From: Mesoplasma tabanidae | GTDB lineage: Bacteria > Bacillota_I > Bacilli_A > Mycoplasmatales > Mycoplasmataceae | Direction: 5' to 3' | Length of the DNA stretch: 64,000 bases | Assembly: GCF_002804025.1 (NCBI RefSeq) | Contig: NZ_CP024969.1 | Location: 62,001 to 126,000 of the forward strand | Shown here: positions 42,782 through 53,200 of the stretch, piece by piece | How positions within the stretch are numbered: the stretch's first letter is position 1 | Layout: each line of letters starts with the position of its first letter | Made by a program: the position numbers and the translations under genes | Notes under the pieces: generated by a model | Seen by the model: only the letters and a program-made list of their open reading frames with translations | The model's database searches: none | What the model was told of the DNA's origin: nothing

Positions 42782-43696
42782 ATGGATAATTTTTTAAATT
42801 GATTAATGTCTGGAAATCATCTAGCATATGCTTCTAGTTTACTAACTTTTGCTTGTTTGGCTCTTTTTGGAGTTGCTTCTTTCTTATATAAAAAATACTT
42901 AGTTAGAAAAGGAGAGCTTTTCATTTCTCCTACTTTTAATACAAAAAATATTACTTATATGGGAATAATGATTGCATGTTCAGTTTCTGTAACAGTAGTT
43001 ATTTCGTTAGTAGCTCCAATTACAGTTTTTCCACCAATTAGAGTTGCTTTTGAAGGAATTATGATCAAGATAACTGGTATGATATTTGGACCAGTAATTG
43101 GTTTAATTGTTGGACTAATTACAGAATTATTAACTATGTTATTTATTCCATCATTTATTCACCCTGCTTATTTCATTGTAGCAATTGGTTTTGGTTTCTG
43201 AGCTGGGATGGCATCTTTTACATTTAAATTAAAATCAAAACAGCAGTGGATCACTGTTGTTATAATAACTTTATTTATAATTGCAGCGACTGCATTCTTG
43301 TACAATACACTCCAATATTTGGAAGCTGATGAAAATGGCAATGTTAAACTTTTTGGAGTAGCTGTTAAAAAAGATTTAATTCCAACACTTTTCATTATTA
43401 TGATGGGTATTCTATTATCAATTTGCTACATTATGTGTGGTTTATTTATAATATTAAAAAAACAAAGATGACTTGAAATAATATTACCTATTTTCCTTAT
43501 TTGTATAGTTACAGAAATAATAATAACTGTTTTAACTGCTGCATGAGGAGACGCTGGATTATTGACTTCAAATACAAGTGATGGATATATAAGCATGGTT
43601 GCTCTAAGAGTAATTCAGATACCAGTAAAAATTATTTTTAATACAGCTTTATTAGCCACTGTTTATTCAGTTTTAAGACCATTAATTAAAAAATAA
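42782..43696 (+). CDS. ECF transporter S component, substrate unknown
   Basis: 304 residues with about seven hydrophobic segments. MIKITGMIFGPVIGLIVGLITELLTM has the ECF S-component look (first quoted part MIFGPVIGLIVGLITELL), and the spacing resembles the folT-like protein at 13948. Two in-frame ATGs are adjacent (42779, 42782); the second is better spaced from AAAGGAGA. It is 15 bp ahead of cysS, but that need not indicate substrate. TGA-Trp codons at about 42800, 43199, 43468 and 43544. Confidence 0.75.
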
Positions 43697-43711
43697 TAAG
43701 AAAGGACCTAT

Positions 43712-45037
43712 ATGAAATTATTTGATACATTAACTCAAACTCAAAAAGAAATAAATAAAAAAGTTATCAATATATATTCATGTGGACCTACTATTTATGA
43801 CTATATTCATATTGGTAATGCAAGGCCTATAATTTTAATGGATACCCTAATTAGATTTTTAGAATCAAGTGGTGTTAAAGTTAACTTTCTACAAAACATA
43901 ACTGACATTGATGATAAGATAATTGAAAAAGCATTATCTGAAAATAAAACAGAAAAAGAAATAACTGATAAATATTTATCAGCCTTTTTAGATAATTTAA
44001 ATAAATTAAATATTAGAAGGCCAAATAAGTTAATACCAATTAGTGAAAGAATATTGGAAATGGATAGATTTATTTCTAAATTAGTGAATTTAGATGCGGC
44101 TTACAATGTTAATGGTGATGTTTATTTTGATATACAAAAATTTACCGATGAGTATGGTAAATTATCTAATAAAAAAATCCAAGATTTAATTTCAGGTAAT
44201 AGAGTAGAAGTTGATATTAAAAAAAATAATCCTTTAGATTTCAGTATTTGAAAAAAAACTAATAAAGGAGTAATGTTTAATTCAATATTTGGTAAAGGAA
44301 GACCTGGATGACATACAGAATGTGTTTTGTTAGTTGATGAATATTTTAGTGGTGAAACAATAGACATACATTTAGGTGGTATTGATTTGCAATTCCCGCA
44401 TCATGAAAATGAAAGAATCCAATTTATAGCTAAGAACAATAAAGAACTGGCTAATATTTGAATGCATAATGGTCATTTGACAATTGATGGTGAAAAAATG
44501 AGTAAATCACTTGGCAATGTTATGACACTTACAAATTTTTTAAATGAATATAGTTCAGATATATTAAGATGAATATTCTTAACAACATATTATAAACAAC
44601 CATTAAATATTTCAGATGACATAATTGAGCAAGCAAAAAAATTTATTCAAAAAATAGATAACTTAAGTAAAAAAATAAAGCAAGTAATAATAACTGAACA
44701 AATAACAATGTCTGGTTACATCGATGACAACATATTAGATGAATTTAAAATACATATGCAAGATGATCTAAATACATCTAGAGTATTAACTTTAATTGAA
44801 GAAGTACTAAAAGATATAAATAGGCTAATTTCATTAAATGAATTAAAAGCTTTATCAACTAAAATTAATTCTTTAAATTATATTTTTAAAACATTAGGAT
44901 TTTCAATGTGTGTGAATGTTTTTGCTTCTGAAGAAGAAAAAGATATATTTTGAGCTTGAAAAAAAGCAGTTAGTGAAAAAGAATTTGAAAAAGCTGATGA
45001 AATAAGAGCAATATTAATAAGTAAAGGAATTTTATAA
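43712..45037 (+). CDS. cysS: Cysteinyl-tRNA synthetase
   Basis: 441 residues. Class I synthetase: [18 protein letters not shown] holds the zinc cysteine and the HIGH motif (HIGN), GWHTECV and [10 protein letters not shown] complete the zinc/cysteine site, and EKMSKSLGN (about 260-268) is KMSKS. It charges tRNA-Cys. TGA-Trp codons throughout. One base separates its stop from the rlmB start, a common pairing in Firmicutes. Confidence 0.95.
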
Positions 45038-45038
45038 A

Positions 45039-45767
45039 ATGGATAATCTAAGTTTGATTTATGGTAAACATGCAGTAAATGAATTTATAAAAAAGCATCC
45101 TAATTTAATTAAAAAAGTTTATACAGCAAATAATTTTAAAATTGATATTGGCAATTACAATTTTCAAATTATAAATACAGATGCTAAAAAAATAGAAAGT
45201 CTAGTTGGTGATGAAGTAAATCACCAAGGCGTTGTTGCTGAAGTTAAAGAGTTTAACTACAAGCCTTTTGCTGAAGCTTTGAAAGAAATGAATAATGATG
45301 AACCAAAACTTGTTTTAATTTTAGATCAGATTCAAGATCCATACAATTTTGGAGCAATAATAAGAAGTTCGAGTTTGTTAGGTGTTGACCAAATTGTTAT
45401 TTTGGATCATAAGCAAGTTTTTGTTAATTCTACAGTTGTTAAAACTTCAGCAGGAACAGTATATGATATGAATATTAGTAAAGTAACTAATTTGAGTAAT
45501 GCAATAAAGGATTTACAAAAAAATGGATTCTGAATATATTCAACGCATTTAAATTCAGAGTCTAGTGATATGAGAAAAGTTGATTTTGCTAATAAGACAG
45601 CTATTGTAATTGGAAATGAACATAAAGGTGTTAGTGATCTGATAATGAAAAATAGTGATATGAATGTGTTTATACCTTCAACTAATACAATAGATTCTTA
45701 TAATGCAAATGTTGCTACTTCTTTAATTCTTTATCATGTTGCCAATTATATTGGAAAACTTAAATAA
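45039..45767 (+). CDS. rlmB: SpoU-family rRNA 2'-O-methyltransferase (RlmB/TrmH type)
   Basis: 242 residues. N-terminal substrate-binding domain LIYGKHAVNEFI; C-terminal SPOUT trefoil-knot with motif 1 ILDQIQDPYNFGAIIRS (about 94-110), motif 2 IVIGNEHKGVSDLI and motif 3 IPSTNTIDSYNANVATSLILY, here quoted within the length limit as NTIDSYNANVATSL. It uses SAM to methylate a ribose in 23S rRNA (G2251 in E. coli). TGA-Trp at 45531. Confidence 0.9.
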
Positions 45768-45792
45768 TAAATGTATAATAAACATAGTTATT

Positions 45793-45814
45793 AGGAGGTC
45801 AACCTCCTTTTTAA
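45793..45814 (+). terminator. Terminator of cysS-rlmB
   Basis: AGGAGG-tcaa-CCTCCT followed by TTTTT. The 5' arm looks like a Shine-Dalgarno sequence but has no suitable start codon after it. Confidence 0.8.
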
Positions 45815-45844
45815 TTAGAGAAATCTTTGTTGAGGAGGGTTAAT

Positions 45845-46009
45845 ATGCATAAAACAAAATCTACAAGAAAAATAATTTTAGTATGCGAAGATTGTTTAAG
45901 TAGAAATTATTCGTTAAACAAAAGTAACTTAACTCAAAAGGAGCGTTTAGAAATTAAAAAATTTTGCTCAATGTGTAACAAACATACATTACATAAGGAA
46001 ACAAGATAA
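45845..46009 (+). CDS. rpmG: 50S ribosomal protein L33
   Basis: 54 residues, zinc-ribbon type with CEDC and CSMC pairs, starting at ATG 45845 behind GAGGAGGG. The TTG at 45827 is inside the ribosome-site region and was not used. The stop shares one base with the secE start. Confidence 0.93.
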   Translation: MHKTKSTRKIILVCEDCLSRNYSLNKSNLTQKERLEIKKFCSMCNKHTLHKETR

Positions 46010-46344
46010 TGGCAAAGAAAAAACAAGATCAAGTAATCTTAGAAGAAAATATCCTTCAAGAAGAAAGTTTAAATAAAACAAAAAATAAAAAAATAAAAAT
46101 TTCTAAGCAAACTAAAAAATCAATCAAAGTTAAAAAACAAAAAGAAAAGAAAAATTTTAAATTGGCGGTAAAAGAATTGCCAATTAAAATTGTTAAAGAA
46201 ATAAATAAAATTAAATGATCTGGATGAGATAACCTTAAGAAAAAATACATAATTGTTTTATTATTTATGATATTTTTTGCAATATTATTTTTCTGTATCG
46301 GATTAGGTATTGAAGCATTATTTAGATTAATCAAAGTATATTAA
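46009..46344 (+). CDS. secE: Preprotein translocase subunit SecE
   Basis: 111 residues: a very Lys-rich cytosolic N-terminus (about 1-55), the amphipathic SecE helix KELPIKIVKEINKIKWSGWDNLKK and one membrane helix (about 80-103). SecE clamps SecY. Position rpmG-secE-nusG is universal in bacteria and confirms the call. TGA 46216-46218 is Trp. Confidence 0.93.
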
Positions 46345-46356
46345 AAAGGGGAAAAT

Positions 46357-46983
46357 ATGAATAAAGAAGAATTATTAAAGTTAGAAGCTGAGATTTTAGC
46401 TTCAAAGGGTCAATGATTTGTTGTTAACTCACAAACAGGACATGAAGAAAAAGTTTTAAATGACTTAAAAAATAAGATTAAAGCTGAAAAAATGGAAGAT
46501 CAAGTTTTTGATATCAAAATTTCTAAAGGTCAAGTTTTAACTAAAACAGGAAAACAAAAGGAAAAAAATTTATTTCCGGGATATTTATTTATTAATATGA
46601 TAATGTCTGAAGAGTCATGATTTGTTGTTCGTAATACTCCAGGAGTAACAGGATTTATTGGTTCATCAGGACGTGGAGCTAAACCATTTCCATTAACTGT
46701 TGATGAAGTTGTTGAAATGTTAGTTCCAAAAACAGAAGTTATGGTTGAAGAAGTTGAAGTAGCAAGTGAAAATGTAGCAGTTGCTAAAAAACCTTTATTT
46801 ACAGCACCATTTGTAGTTGGTGATTTTGTGAGAGTTAAAGACGGAATTAACGCTGGTGAAGAAGGTGAGGTAAGTTCAATGGACTTTGAAAAAGGTGTTG
46901 CTGTTGTTCTTATCGAAATGTTTGGTAGATATACAAATCTTGAAATTTCTTTTGAAAATGTTGAACCAGTTAAAGAATACTAA
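46357..46983 (+). CDS. nusG: Transcription termination/antitermination factor NusG
   Basis: 208 residues. NGN domain WFVVNSQTGHEEKVLNDL, FPGYLFINM and PGVTGFIGSSG; C-terminal KOW domain VGDFVRVKDGINAGEEGEV (about 150-170). An insertion of about 25 residues between them (EVMVEEVEVASENVAVAKKP) is longer than in E. coli. It joins RNA polymerase to the ribosome and Rho-type factors. TGA-Trp codons at 46411 and 46618. Confidence 0.94.
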
Positions 46984-46992
46984 TAATTAATA

Positions 46993-47016
46993 AAATGACT
47001 TCAGTCATTTTTTTAT
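46993..47016 (+). terminator. Terminator of rpmG-secE-nusG
   Basis: AAATGAC - ttca - GTCATTT followed by seven Ts. Confidence 0.85.
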
Positions 47017-47067
47017 TATTTTTTCTATGTTAAAATATTTAAAAGCAAAACTGATCTAATCTAACGT

Positions 47068-47079
47068 TAATCGCGATTA
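47068..47079. promoter_or_regulatory. Palindrome upstream of the RNase J gene
   Basis: TAATCGCGATTA, a perfect 12-bp palindrome 34 bases before the ATG. TCGCGA is rare in this AT-rich DNA. It could be an operator or an mRNA hairpin/processing site; nothing further can be seen. Confidence 0.35.
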
Positions 47080-47113
47080 GTGAATATTAATTAAAATAAT
47101 AAGGAGAAACTAA

Positions 47114-48874
47114 ATGTCAAAAATTAAATTTATGGCACTTGGTGGACAAGATGAAAGAGGAAAAAATCTTTTTGTTTTAGACATAGATGATAATCTTTTC
47201 GTTTTAGATGCCGGTGTTAAATACCCAGATAAGGGTATTTTGGGTGTAGATATAGTTACACCAAAATTAGATTATTTAAAAAATAATAAGCAAAAAATTA
47301 AAGGAATTTTTTTAACTAACTCTGCAAGTTATAATATGGGTTCTGTTCCATATATTTTAAAAACAATGGATGTTCCAGTTTATTGTAATGAAATAACTCA
47401 ATTAGTTGGTAAAATTAAAATTTCAAGAATGCGTATTAAAAATACAAAAGATCAAAACTTTGTTGTTGTTAAAGATAAACAAATTTTAGATTTTGAAAAA
47501 GTAAAAGTTGAAGTATTTAGAACTACATCAGCTTCGCCTCAATCATATGGTTATGCTTTCCATACTGAAGAAGGAATAATTGTATATGCTGGAGATTATA
47601 TTATTGATGGTAAAGAACAATCATATTTTTCAACAGATTTTAATCATATAAGTGAAATCGGTAAAAAAGGTGTGCTTGCATTAATTGCTGATAGTGAGTA
47701 TGCATCAAGAAGTGGCTTTACTGTACCAAACCATAAAATTGAAAATTTTATTTCAACTTCGTTTAAAGAGAAGAAAACAAAAATTGCTATTGGTATTTTT
47801 GAAGAAGATATTTTTAAATTAGGTGAAATCTGCATGGCAGCAAAAGAAAATAATCGCAAGATTGCTGTTTATGGAAGAACAATGACAGAAATTTTAAAAT
47901 CAAATTTAATTAATGAAAATCTACAAATTGCTTCTGATGACATTATTACTGTTGAAGAGTATATGAAATCAGAAAATGGTCTTCTAATTATTTCTGGAAC
48001 TGGAGATGTTTTATATTCAAAATTAGCAAAAATAGCTACAGGAAATGATGAAGTTGTAGAATTTACAGAAAAAGATTTAATTATCTTAGCTACACCACCA
48101 GCACCAGGGGTTGAAAAAAGACATGCACAAATCCTTGATGAATTAGCTAGAACTGATGCTAGATTAATTGCGCTAAGTGATAGAAATATTTGATCAATGC
48201 ATGCTTCATATGAAGATATTAAAGTTTTTACAAGTTTATTAAATCCAAAATATTTTATACCAGTTAAATCATTATTCAAAGATTCTTTAAAAGCAGAAAA
48301 GGCAGCTATTGAAGCTGGAGTTAATGAAAGAAATGTTATTATATTAGACAATGGTCAAATCGCTAACATTTCAAAAAACTCTATTTCAATTGCTGATAAA
48401 AAAGTTGACATAGGTAACTCGTATGTTGATCAAGCAGGAGTTGGAGATGTTGGTGCTATAGTTTTAAATGAAAGAAAACTTTTAGCTACTGATGGTGTAA
48501 TGATTATTGGAGCAACTATTGATTCTAGAAATAAAGAATTGATTTCAATGATAGATACTCAAATGCGTGGTGTTCTATATATTAAAGAAGAAAATCCAAT
48601 TTTTAAAATAATTCAAAAAGAAATTGAATCTCTTCTAGAACAAGGACAAAGCCAGTTTAAAGAAAACCCAAGTAAATATGATATTAATGAAGTTAAAAAA
48701 GATATTGCTACAAGAGTAAGAACATTAATAAAACAAGAATCAGGTAAACAACCAATTGTTCTAGTGATTGTTAATGAATATGATGGTAAAGACTATGTCT
48801 TTAAACCAAGAAATAATTCAAATAGAAATAACTACAGAACTAACAATAACAATAACAAAAAAGGATCAAATTAA
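47114..48874 (+). CDS. rnj: RNase J family protein lacking the metal-binding site (RNase J2-like)
   Basis: 586 residues with the full RNase J architecture: beta-lactamase part, beta-CASP part and C-terminal domain. The N-terminus KIKFMALGGQDERGKN matches the family. The metal motif HGHEDH is replaced by N-S-A-S-Y-N (69-74 in LTNSASYNMGS), FRTTHSIPDS by FRTTSASPQS, the late GHG by MHAS, and VHGEY by VKSLF; only GD of YAGDYIID remains. It should not bind the two metals, so it is probably a structural partner of an active RNase J1 elsewhere. TGA 48191-48193 is Trp. The stop lies in the loop of its terminator, now split by the IS3 element. Confidence 0.9.
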
Positions 48875-48879
48875 TTGAT
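48865..48879. repeat. Left copy of the 15-bp direct repeat flanking the IS3 element
   Basis: ATCAAATTAATTGAT, also at 50255-50269. It is a near-palindrome (ATCAA-attaa-TTGAT) and may be all target duplication or part target and part IS end. Confidence 0.8.
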
Positions 48880-48904
48880 GAATATAATTCTCTAAGTATA
48901 CAAA

Positions 48905-48929
48905 AATGATAAAAAAACAATTTATCATT
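48905..48929. repeat. Hairpin in front of IS3 orfA
   Basis: AATGATAAA - aaaacaa - TTTATCATT, a perfect 9-bp stem between the left end and the orfA promoter region. IS elements often use such a hairpin to shield the transposase from outside transcription; here that is inference. Confidence 0.5.
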
Positions 48930-48957
48930 AAAATATGTATACAAGGAGAATTTTTTT

Positions 48958-49320
48958 ATGGCAAATATCAAAGGAAACAAATCAATTATCTTATCAACTC
49001 AAGAAAAAGAAATAATAGTAAAAGAACATTTTGAAAAAGAAATGACTTTTTCACAGTTTTCAAAAAAATACAATGTATCTTATTCAGCAATTAGAAAATG
49101 ATGCCTTGATTATGAAATATACGGACTATCTGCGTTGGAAAGTCAAACTGGAAAAATGAATGTTAAGCAAAAAGGCAAAGCGAAACCTTCATCTAGATCT
49201 CTTGATCCAAAAGATAGAGAAATAGCTATGTTAAAAAAACAACTTAAGCAAGCAAATATGGAGCGAGATATCTGAAAAAAGTTTGATGAGTTGATGAGAG
49301 AATCTCAAAAAAAGAAATAA
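48958..49320 (+). CDS. IS3-family OrfA (transposase helix-turn-helix subunit)
   Basis: 120 residues: helix-turn-helix FSQFSKKYNVSYSAIRKWCLDY and a C-terminal leucine-zipper-like segment REIAMLKKQLKQANMERDIWKKFDELM. Good AAGGAG site. Near its end lies A-AAA-AAG (CTCAAAAAAAGAAATAA), the type of slippery run that IS3 elements use for -1 frameshifting into orfB; orfB is indeed in the -1 frame. Three TGA codons are Trp. Confidence 0.88.
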
Positions 49321-50218
49321 TATTTAATAAATGTAAATTAACTTATAAATTAAAAAATAAATACAAAATTTATCAAATTTGTGAAATTTTAAAAATCACA
49401 AGAAGAACATATTATTTATGACTTAAAAAAGGAATGCCGGAGTATCAAATTAAATTTGATAAAACATTTGCCTATGAAGTTGAAAGTATTTTTAAACAAA
49501 ATAACGCAAGATATGGATACCCAAGAATTCAAATAGTATTAGAAAATAAAGGAATTAAAGTTAGCTGTTCTAAAGTTTATAGATACATGAAACTTTTAAA
49601 CTTATATTCAAATCTTAGAATAAAAAAATTTATTAAGAAACCAAAAGAAAATAAAAACATGAATCGAAAATTTAAAAATATTGTTAATAGAAAATGAAAT
49701 GATTATAAACAAGATGAACTATGAGTTACAGATGTTCATACATTCCTTGCAATAAAGGTTATGTTTATTTAAGCGTTTTAAAAGATGTTGCTTCTGGTTT
49801 TATAGTTGGGCATACTGTTTCAAAAATAAATGATAATAAAATATATAAAGATACTTGAAAGAGTGCAGAAAAATTTCATGATTCATCTAAAGTTAAAATT
49901 ATTCATTCTGATAACGGATACCAATATACATCAATTTAAGCTCAAAGATTTGCTAAAGATAATAACTTGATCATTTCATTATCAAATCCAGGTTTATCAC
50001 TTGATAACGCAGCTTGTGAAACATTTTTTTCACAGCTAAAAACTGAAGAACCAGAAGTACTTAAACAAAAAGACTTTAACAGAATCAAAGAAATCATTCA
50101 AAATTACATTAATTATTATAACTTCATCAGAATTAGAATTAAATCAAAAAATCCACCGGCATATAACTACTTAAAGCAAGCAAAAAGTCATTTCACGAAT
50201 GAAATGACCTATTATTAA
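49308..50218 (+). pseudogene. IS3-family OrfB (DDE transposase), inactivated
   Basis: The -1 frame runs from the slippery site through KKEIIFNKCKLTYKLKNKYK and the HTH_21 region NARYGYPRIQIVLENKGIKV to WVTDV (first D, 49731). At about 49737 one base is missing and the frame continues shifted as YIPCNKGYVYLSVLKDVASG and IIHSDNGYQYTSI (second D). It then hits TAA at 49937-49939, and continues AQRFAKDNN...LDNAACETFFSQLKTE (E). Two independent lesions show the copy is dead. Confidence 0.88.
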
Positions 50219-50254
50219 TAAAAAAACATTTTGTATACTTGCAAAAATATATTC

Positions 50255-50280
50255 ATCAAATTAATTGATCCTTTTTTGTT
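50255..50280 (+). terminator. Surviving 3' half of the RNase J terminator plus right 15-bp repeat
   Basis: ATCAA-attaa-TTGAT followed by CCTTTTTTGTT. The outer stem (AAAAAAGG) is 1.4 kb away on the other side of the IS, but the five-base stem and T-run remain together here and may still end transcription leaving the IS. Confidence 0.6.
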
Positions 50281-50281
50281 A

Positions 50282-50788
50282 TTAAACTGTATACATTGTT
50301 ATAACAAATATTAAGAAAGGCAATAAGCAAAAGACAATTGTGTTTCTTCATCGAATTAAAACCGCTTCTTCTTTGGTATATGTTTTTTGGTATCTCAACC
50401 TTTTGTCATTAAAATATTTAATTGCTTTTTTATTTCTTATGTAGTTAATAATAAAAATAGTTAAAATTTCAATAAATAAATACGCTGTAGCAACAAATGC
50501 TGTTGCTTCAAGAAGTCTATTTTTACTTGTCAAATTTGGAGCAAAGCTAGCAACGTTCTTAAATGCATAACCAAGGGCAAAACTTAATCCAATACCAAAC
50601 AATGTAATTATCAAAATTGATACTCAACTAATTCAATTAAACTTTTTATTCTCTCTAAAAGTTTTCATTTTAGTATAATTTTGAGCTGCCTTTAGATCAT
50701 CATTTAATTCCTTGTTGATATCTTTATAGTGTTGATCTAAACCTTCTTTTCTTAAGTTTTTTAAATTTTTTAATTCATTTTTTGCCAT
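50282..50788 (-). CDS. Small membrane protein, unrecognised
   Basis: 168 residues. A charged N-terminus with a helical stretch (KNLRKEGLDQHYKDINKELN) precedes three hydrophobic segments: about 55-75 (VSILIITLFGIGLSFALGYA), 95-115 (EATAFVATAYLFIEILTIFI) and a last one after RYQKTYTKEEAVLIRW. The region beyond TGA-Trp 50348-50350 was traced by hand to TAA 50282. AAAGGAG precedes the ATG. Divergent from oppB. No family recognised. Confidence 0.72.
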
Positions 50789-50804
50789 ATTTGCTCCTTT
50801 TTAA

Positions 50805-50833
50805 TTGACTTATACACTCTTTTAGTTTATCAT
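50805..50833 (+). promoter_or_regulatory. Promoter of the oppBCDFA operon
   Basis: -35 TTGACT (50805-50810) and -10 TATCAT (50828-50833), each one base from consensus, with exactly 17 bp between them. The best-formed sigma-70 type promoter noticed in the window. Confidence 0.72.
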
Positions 50834-50867
50834 ATTAAAAAATATTATAAATAAGGAGGTTATAACC

Positions 50868-52202
50868 ATGATTAAATCAAAAAACAAAAGCACTTTAAAA
50901 AACTTTAACTTAGATGCGTTAGATTTAGACCTAAATGAAGAGTTAATTTATGCACAGCCTACATTCTGAAGAACTGTTTCATATAGATTTGAAGAATTAA
51001 AAGAAGAGGCATCAAAATATTTTAGAAGGCATCCACTTATTGGATACTCTTTTAAGCGTATTGTTTATGGACTATTAACATTAATTGTAAGTATTGCAAT
51101 CGTTTTCTTTTTAGTTAACTTTGTAACACCAGATTCATCATACTTACCAGATGTTTCTGAATTAGGAAAAATGGGTATTGGAACATCAGGGCCAAAATAT
51201 GATGCATTTTTGCAAACAAGATTAGAATTATTTGGAGTTAGTGGTAATGCTATAGAAAGATTATTAAGATATTTTAAAAACATTATTCCTTTTATTCCAA
51301 AACATATTTTAGTTGGTCAATCAGTTGAATTCCCAGAAGCTTCTCAACTATCAGAAGCTCAAATTATTATTAATACAGTTTTATATACTGGTGGACAAGT
51401 TGATGGATTACTAAAAACAGGATCTCAAGAATTAATTGATGCAATAAAAATTAATGCATCATACAAAACTGTTTGAGTATACTTAGGAGTTGTTAAATCA
51501 AGTTCAATGGGTATGCCTGGTTCAACAGAGGTAACAAGTTTATTCGCAAGTGCAATTCCGTATTCATTTGGTATTGGAAGTGTTGCAGTTTTAATTTCTT
51601 ACTTAATTGGTATTCCTCTAGGTATTGAAGCAGCAAAAAGAAAAGGAAAAGTAACAGATGGAGCCATCAATGGAACAGCTACATTCTTATTAGCTGTGCC
51701 TTCATTAGTTATTGTTATAGCAATTTATTTAATTTCAATTTTAGTTTTTGGTCATTCTTCAATCTTTAGTTCAGGATCATTCTGAACAAGATTTTGACCA
51801 GTTGTTGCCTTGGTAATATTAATGGCACCAACAACAATTATTTTAACTAGACGTTATGTAGTTGATGAAATGACAGCAGATTATACAAAATTTGCTTATG
51901 CAAAAGGATTAGGTGAATCAAAAGTATTTTATATCCACATTTTCAGAAATGCTGGAGTAAGAATTTTACGTGAATTACCATTAGACTTAGCATTTACATT
52001 ATTTGGAGCTTCAATTTTAACTGAAACTCAGTGAAACATACCAGGTATGTCACAACTAATTATTAACGGGGTTAACAACCGTGACTCATTTGTTATTTTA
52101 GGATTTATTACATTTGCATCATTAGTAAAAATTGCAGCAACACTAGTTTCTGACTTATTTATGGTTTTAATGGACCCTAGAGTTAAATTGAGTGGTAGAT
52201 AG
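50868..52202 (+). CDS. oppB: Oligopeptide ABC transporter permease OppB
   Basis: 444 residues. After a 60-residue cytosolic N-terminus, a membrane helix (about 65-88, YGLLTLIVSIAIVFFLVNFV) is followed by a long outside loop (about 90-215) and five more helices. The binding-protein-dependent permease signature is DYTKFAYAKGLGESKVFYIHIFRN (quoted part AYAKGLGESKVFYIHIFRN, about 342-360). The loop and N-terminus are longer than in Bacillus OppB. First gene of the operon, AAGGAGG site, TGA-Trp codons at 51474, 51780 and beyond. Confidence 0.93.
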
Positions 52203-52217
52203 AAAGAAGGGGAAAAT

Positions 52218-53189
52218 ATGACAAACATCGATAAAGAAAAATTTGAACGTGAAAACAAAGTTAATTTTGAAGAAATTGATGACAAAATGTTTGAAGTAGT
52301 CGAAGAACAAACTAGCGAAAGTGAAAGACTAAATTCAAAGCCATATAGTTATTGAAAATCTGTAGGTAAACTATTAGTTACATCTCCTACTTTCATGATT
52401 TCTATTTTAGTATTAATAACTATTTTACTTTTAGCATTTATAGTTCCAGAAGTAATGAACTATAAAAATACTTCAAGTACTATTGGAGATCCTGCATTGC
52501 CTTCATGAGAACATATATTTGGTATTGGGATGAATGGTGAAGATTTATTTGCTAGAGTTTGAGCAGGAACAAGAACAACTTTATTATTTGCTTTCTTAAT
52601 TGCAACTATTCAAGTTGCGGTTGGAGTTATATTAGGTTCAATTTGAGGTTATTTTAGAAAATCAGATTTAATCTTCATTCAAGTTGCAAGTATTATTACA
52701 ATAGTTCCTCAATTTATTTTATTACTGTTAATGGTTTTTTTATTTAATAGTAAAGGTTACTGAGTTATTGTTTTTGCTATATCACTTCAAGCATGAGTTG
52801 GTATTGCTCAAATGGTAAGAGTACAAATTATGTTAGTTAAAAATACTGACTATAATACCGCATCAATTAGTTTAGGATCAAGTTCATACAGAATTATAAA
52901 TAAAAATATTATGCCTAAAATTTTACCAGTTATTGTTCAAACAGCTGCATTTGCAATTCCAACTGCTATTTCAATTGAAGCATCACTTGCTTACTTGGCA
53001 TTTGACTTCATTCCAGCAGGACAAACTTCTTTAGGACAAATATTAAATCAAGTTATGAATGAAACTAAATGACAAATTTATCCAAACTTATTAATTGCTC
53101 CAATGGCAGTTATTATGATAGTTTCAGTTGTATTCTTCTTAGCGGCTAGAGTATTTGCTGATTCATTAGATCCGAAAAATCATAGATAG
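52218..53189 (+). CDS. oppC: Oligopeptide ABC transporter permease OppC
   Basis: 323 residues. An acidic cytosolic N-terminus (about 1-50) precedes a first helix at about 54-75, then HIFGIGMNGEDLFARVWAGTR, the OppC/DppC 'GTDxxGRDxxSRxxxGxR' region, and five further helices. The EAA-type loop is TASISLGSSSYRIINKNIMP. Follows oppB by 15 bp. Seven or so TGA-Trp codons. Confidence 0.93.
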
Positions 53190-53200
53190 GAGACCAACTT

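Larger units (their letters stand above)
48875..50259 (+). mobile_element. IS3-family insertion sequence with broken orfB (about 1385 bp)
   Basis: The ends match as TTGATGAATATA...AAGTATACAAAA (left, from 48875) and its complement (right, to 50259). It carries orfA and an orfB with a frameshift and a stop codon. The flanks give ATTAA on both sides (48870-48874, 50260-50264); because the stem sequence also matches the ends, the duplication could instead be the whole 15 bases ATCAAATTAATTGAT (then ends are 48880 and 50254). Without the element the site reads AAAAAAGGATCAA-atta-ATTGATCCTTTTTT, the terminator of the RNase J gene. The IS entered the hairpin loop. Confidence 0.88.
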
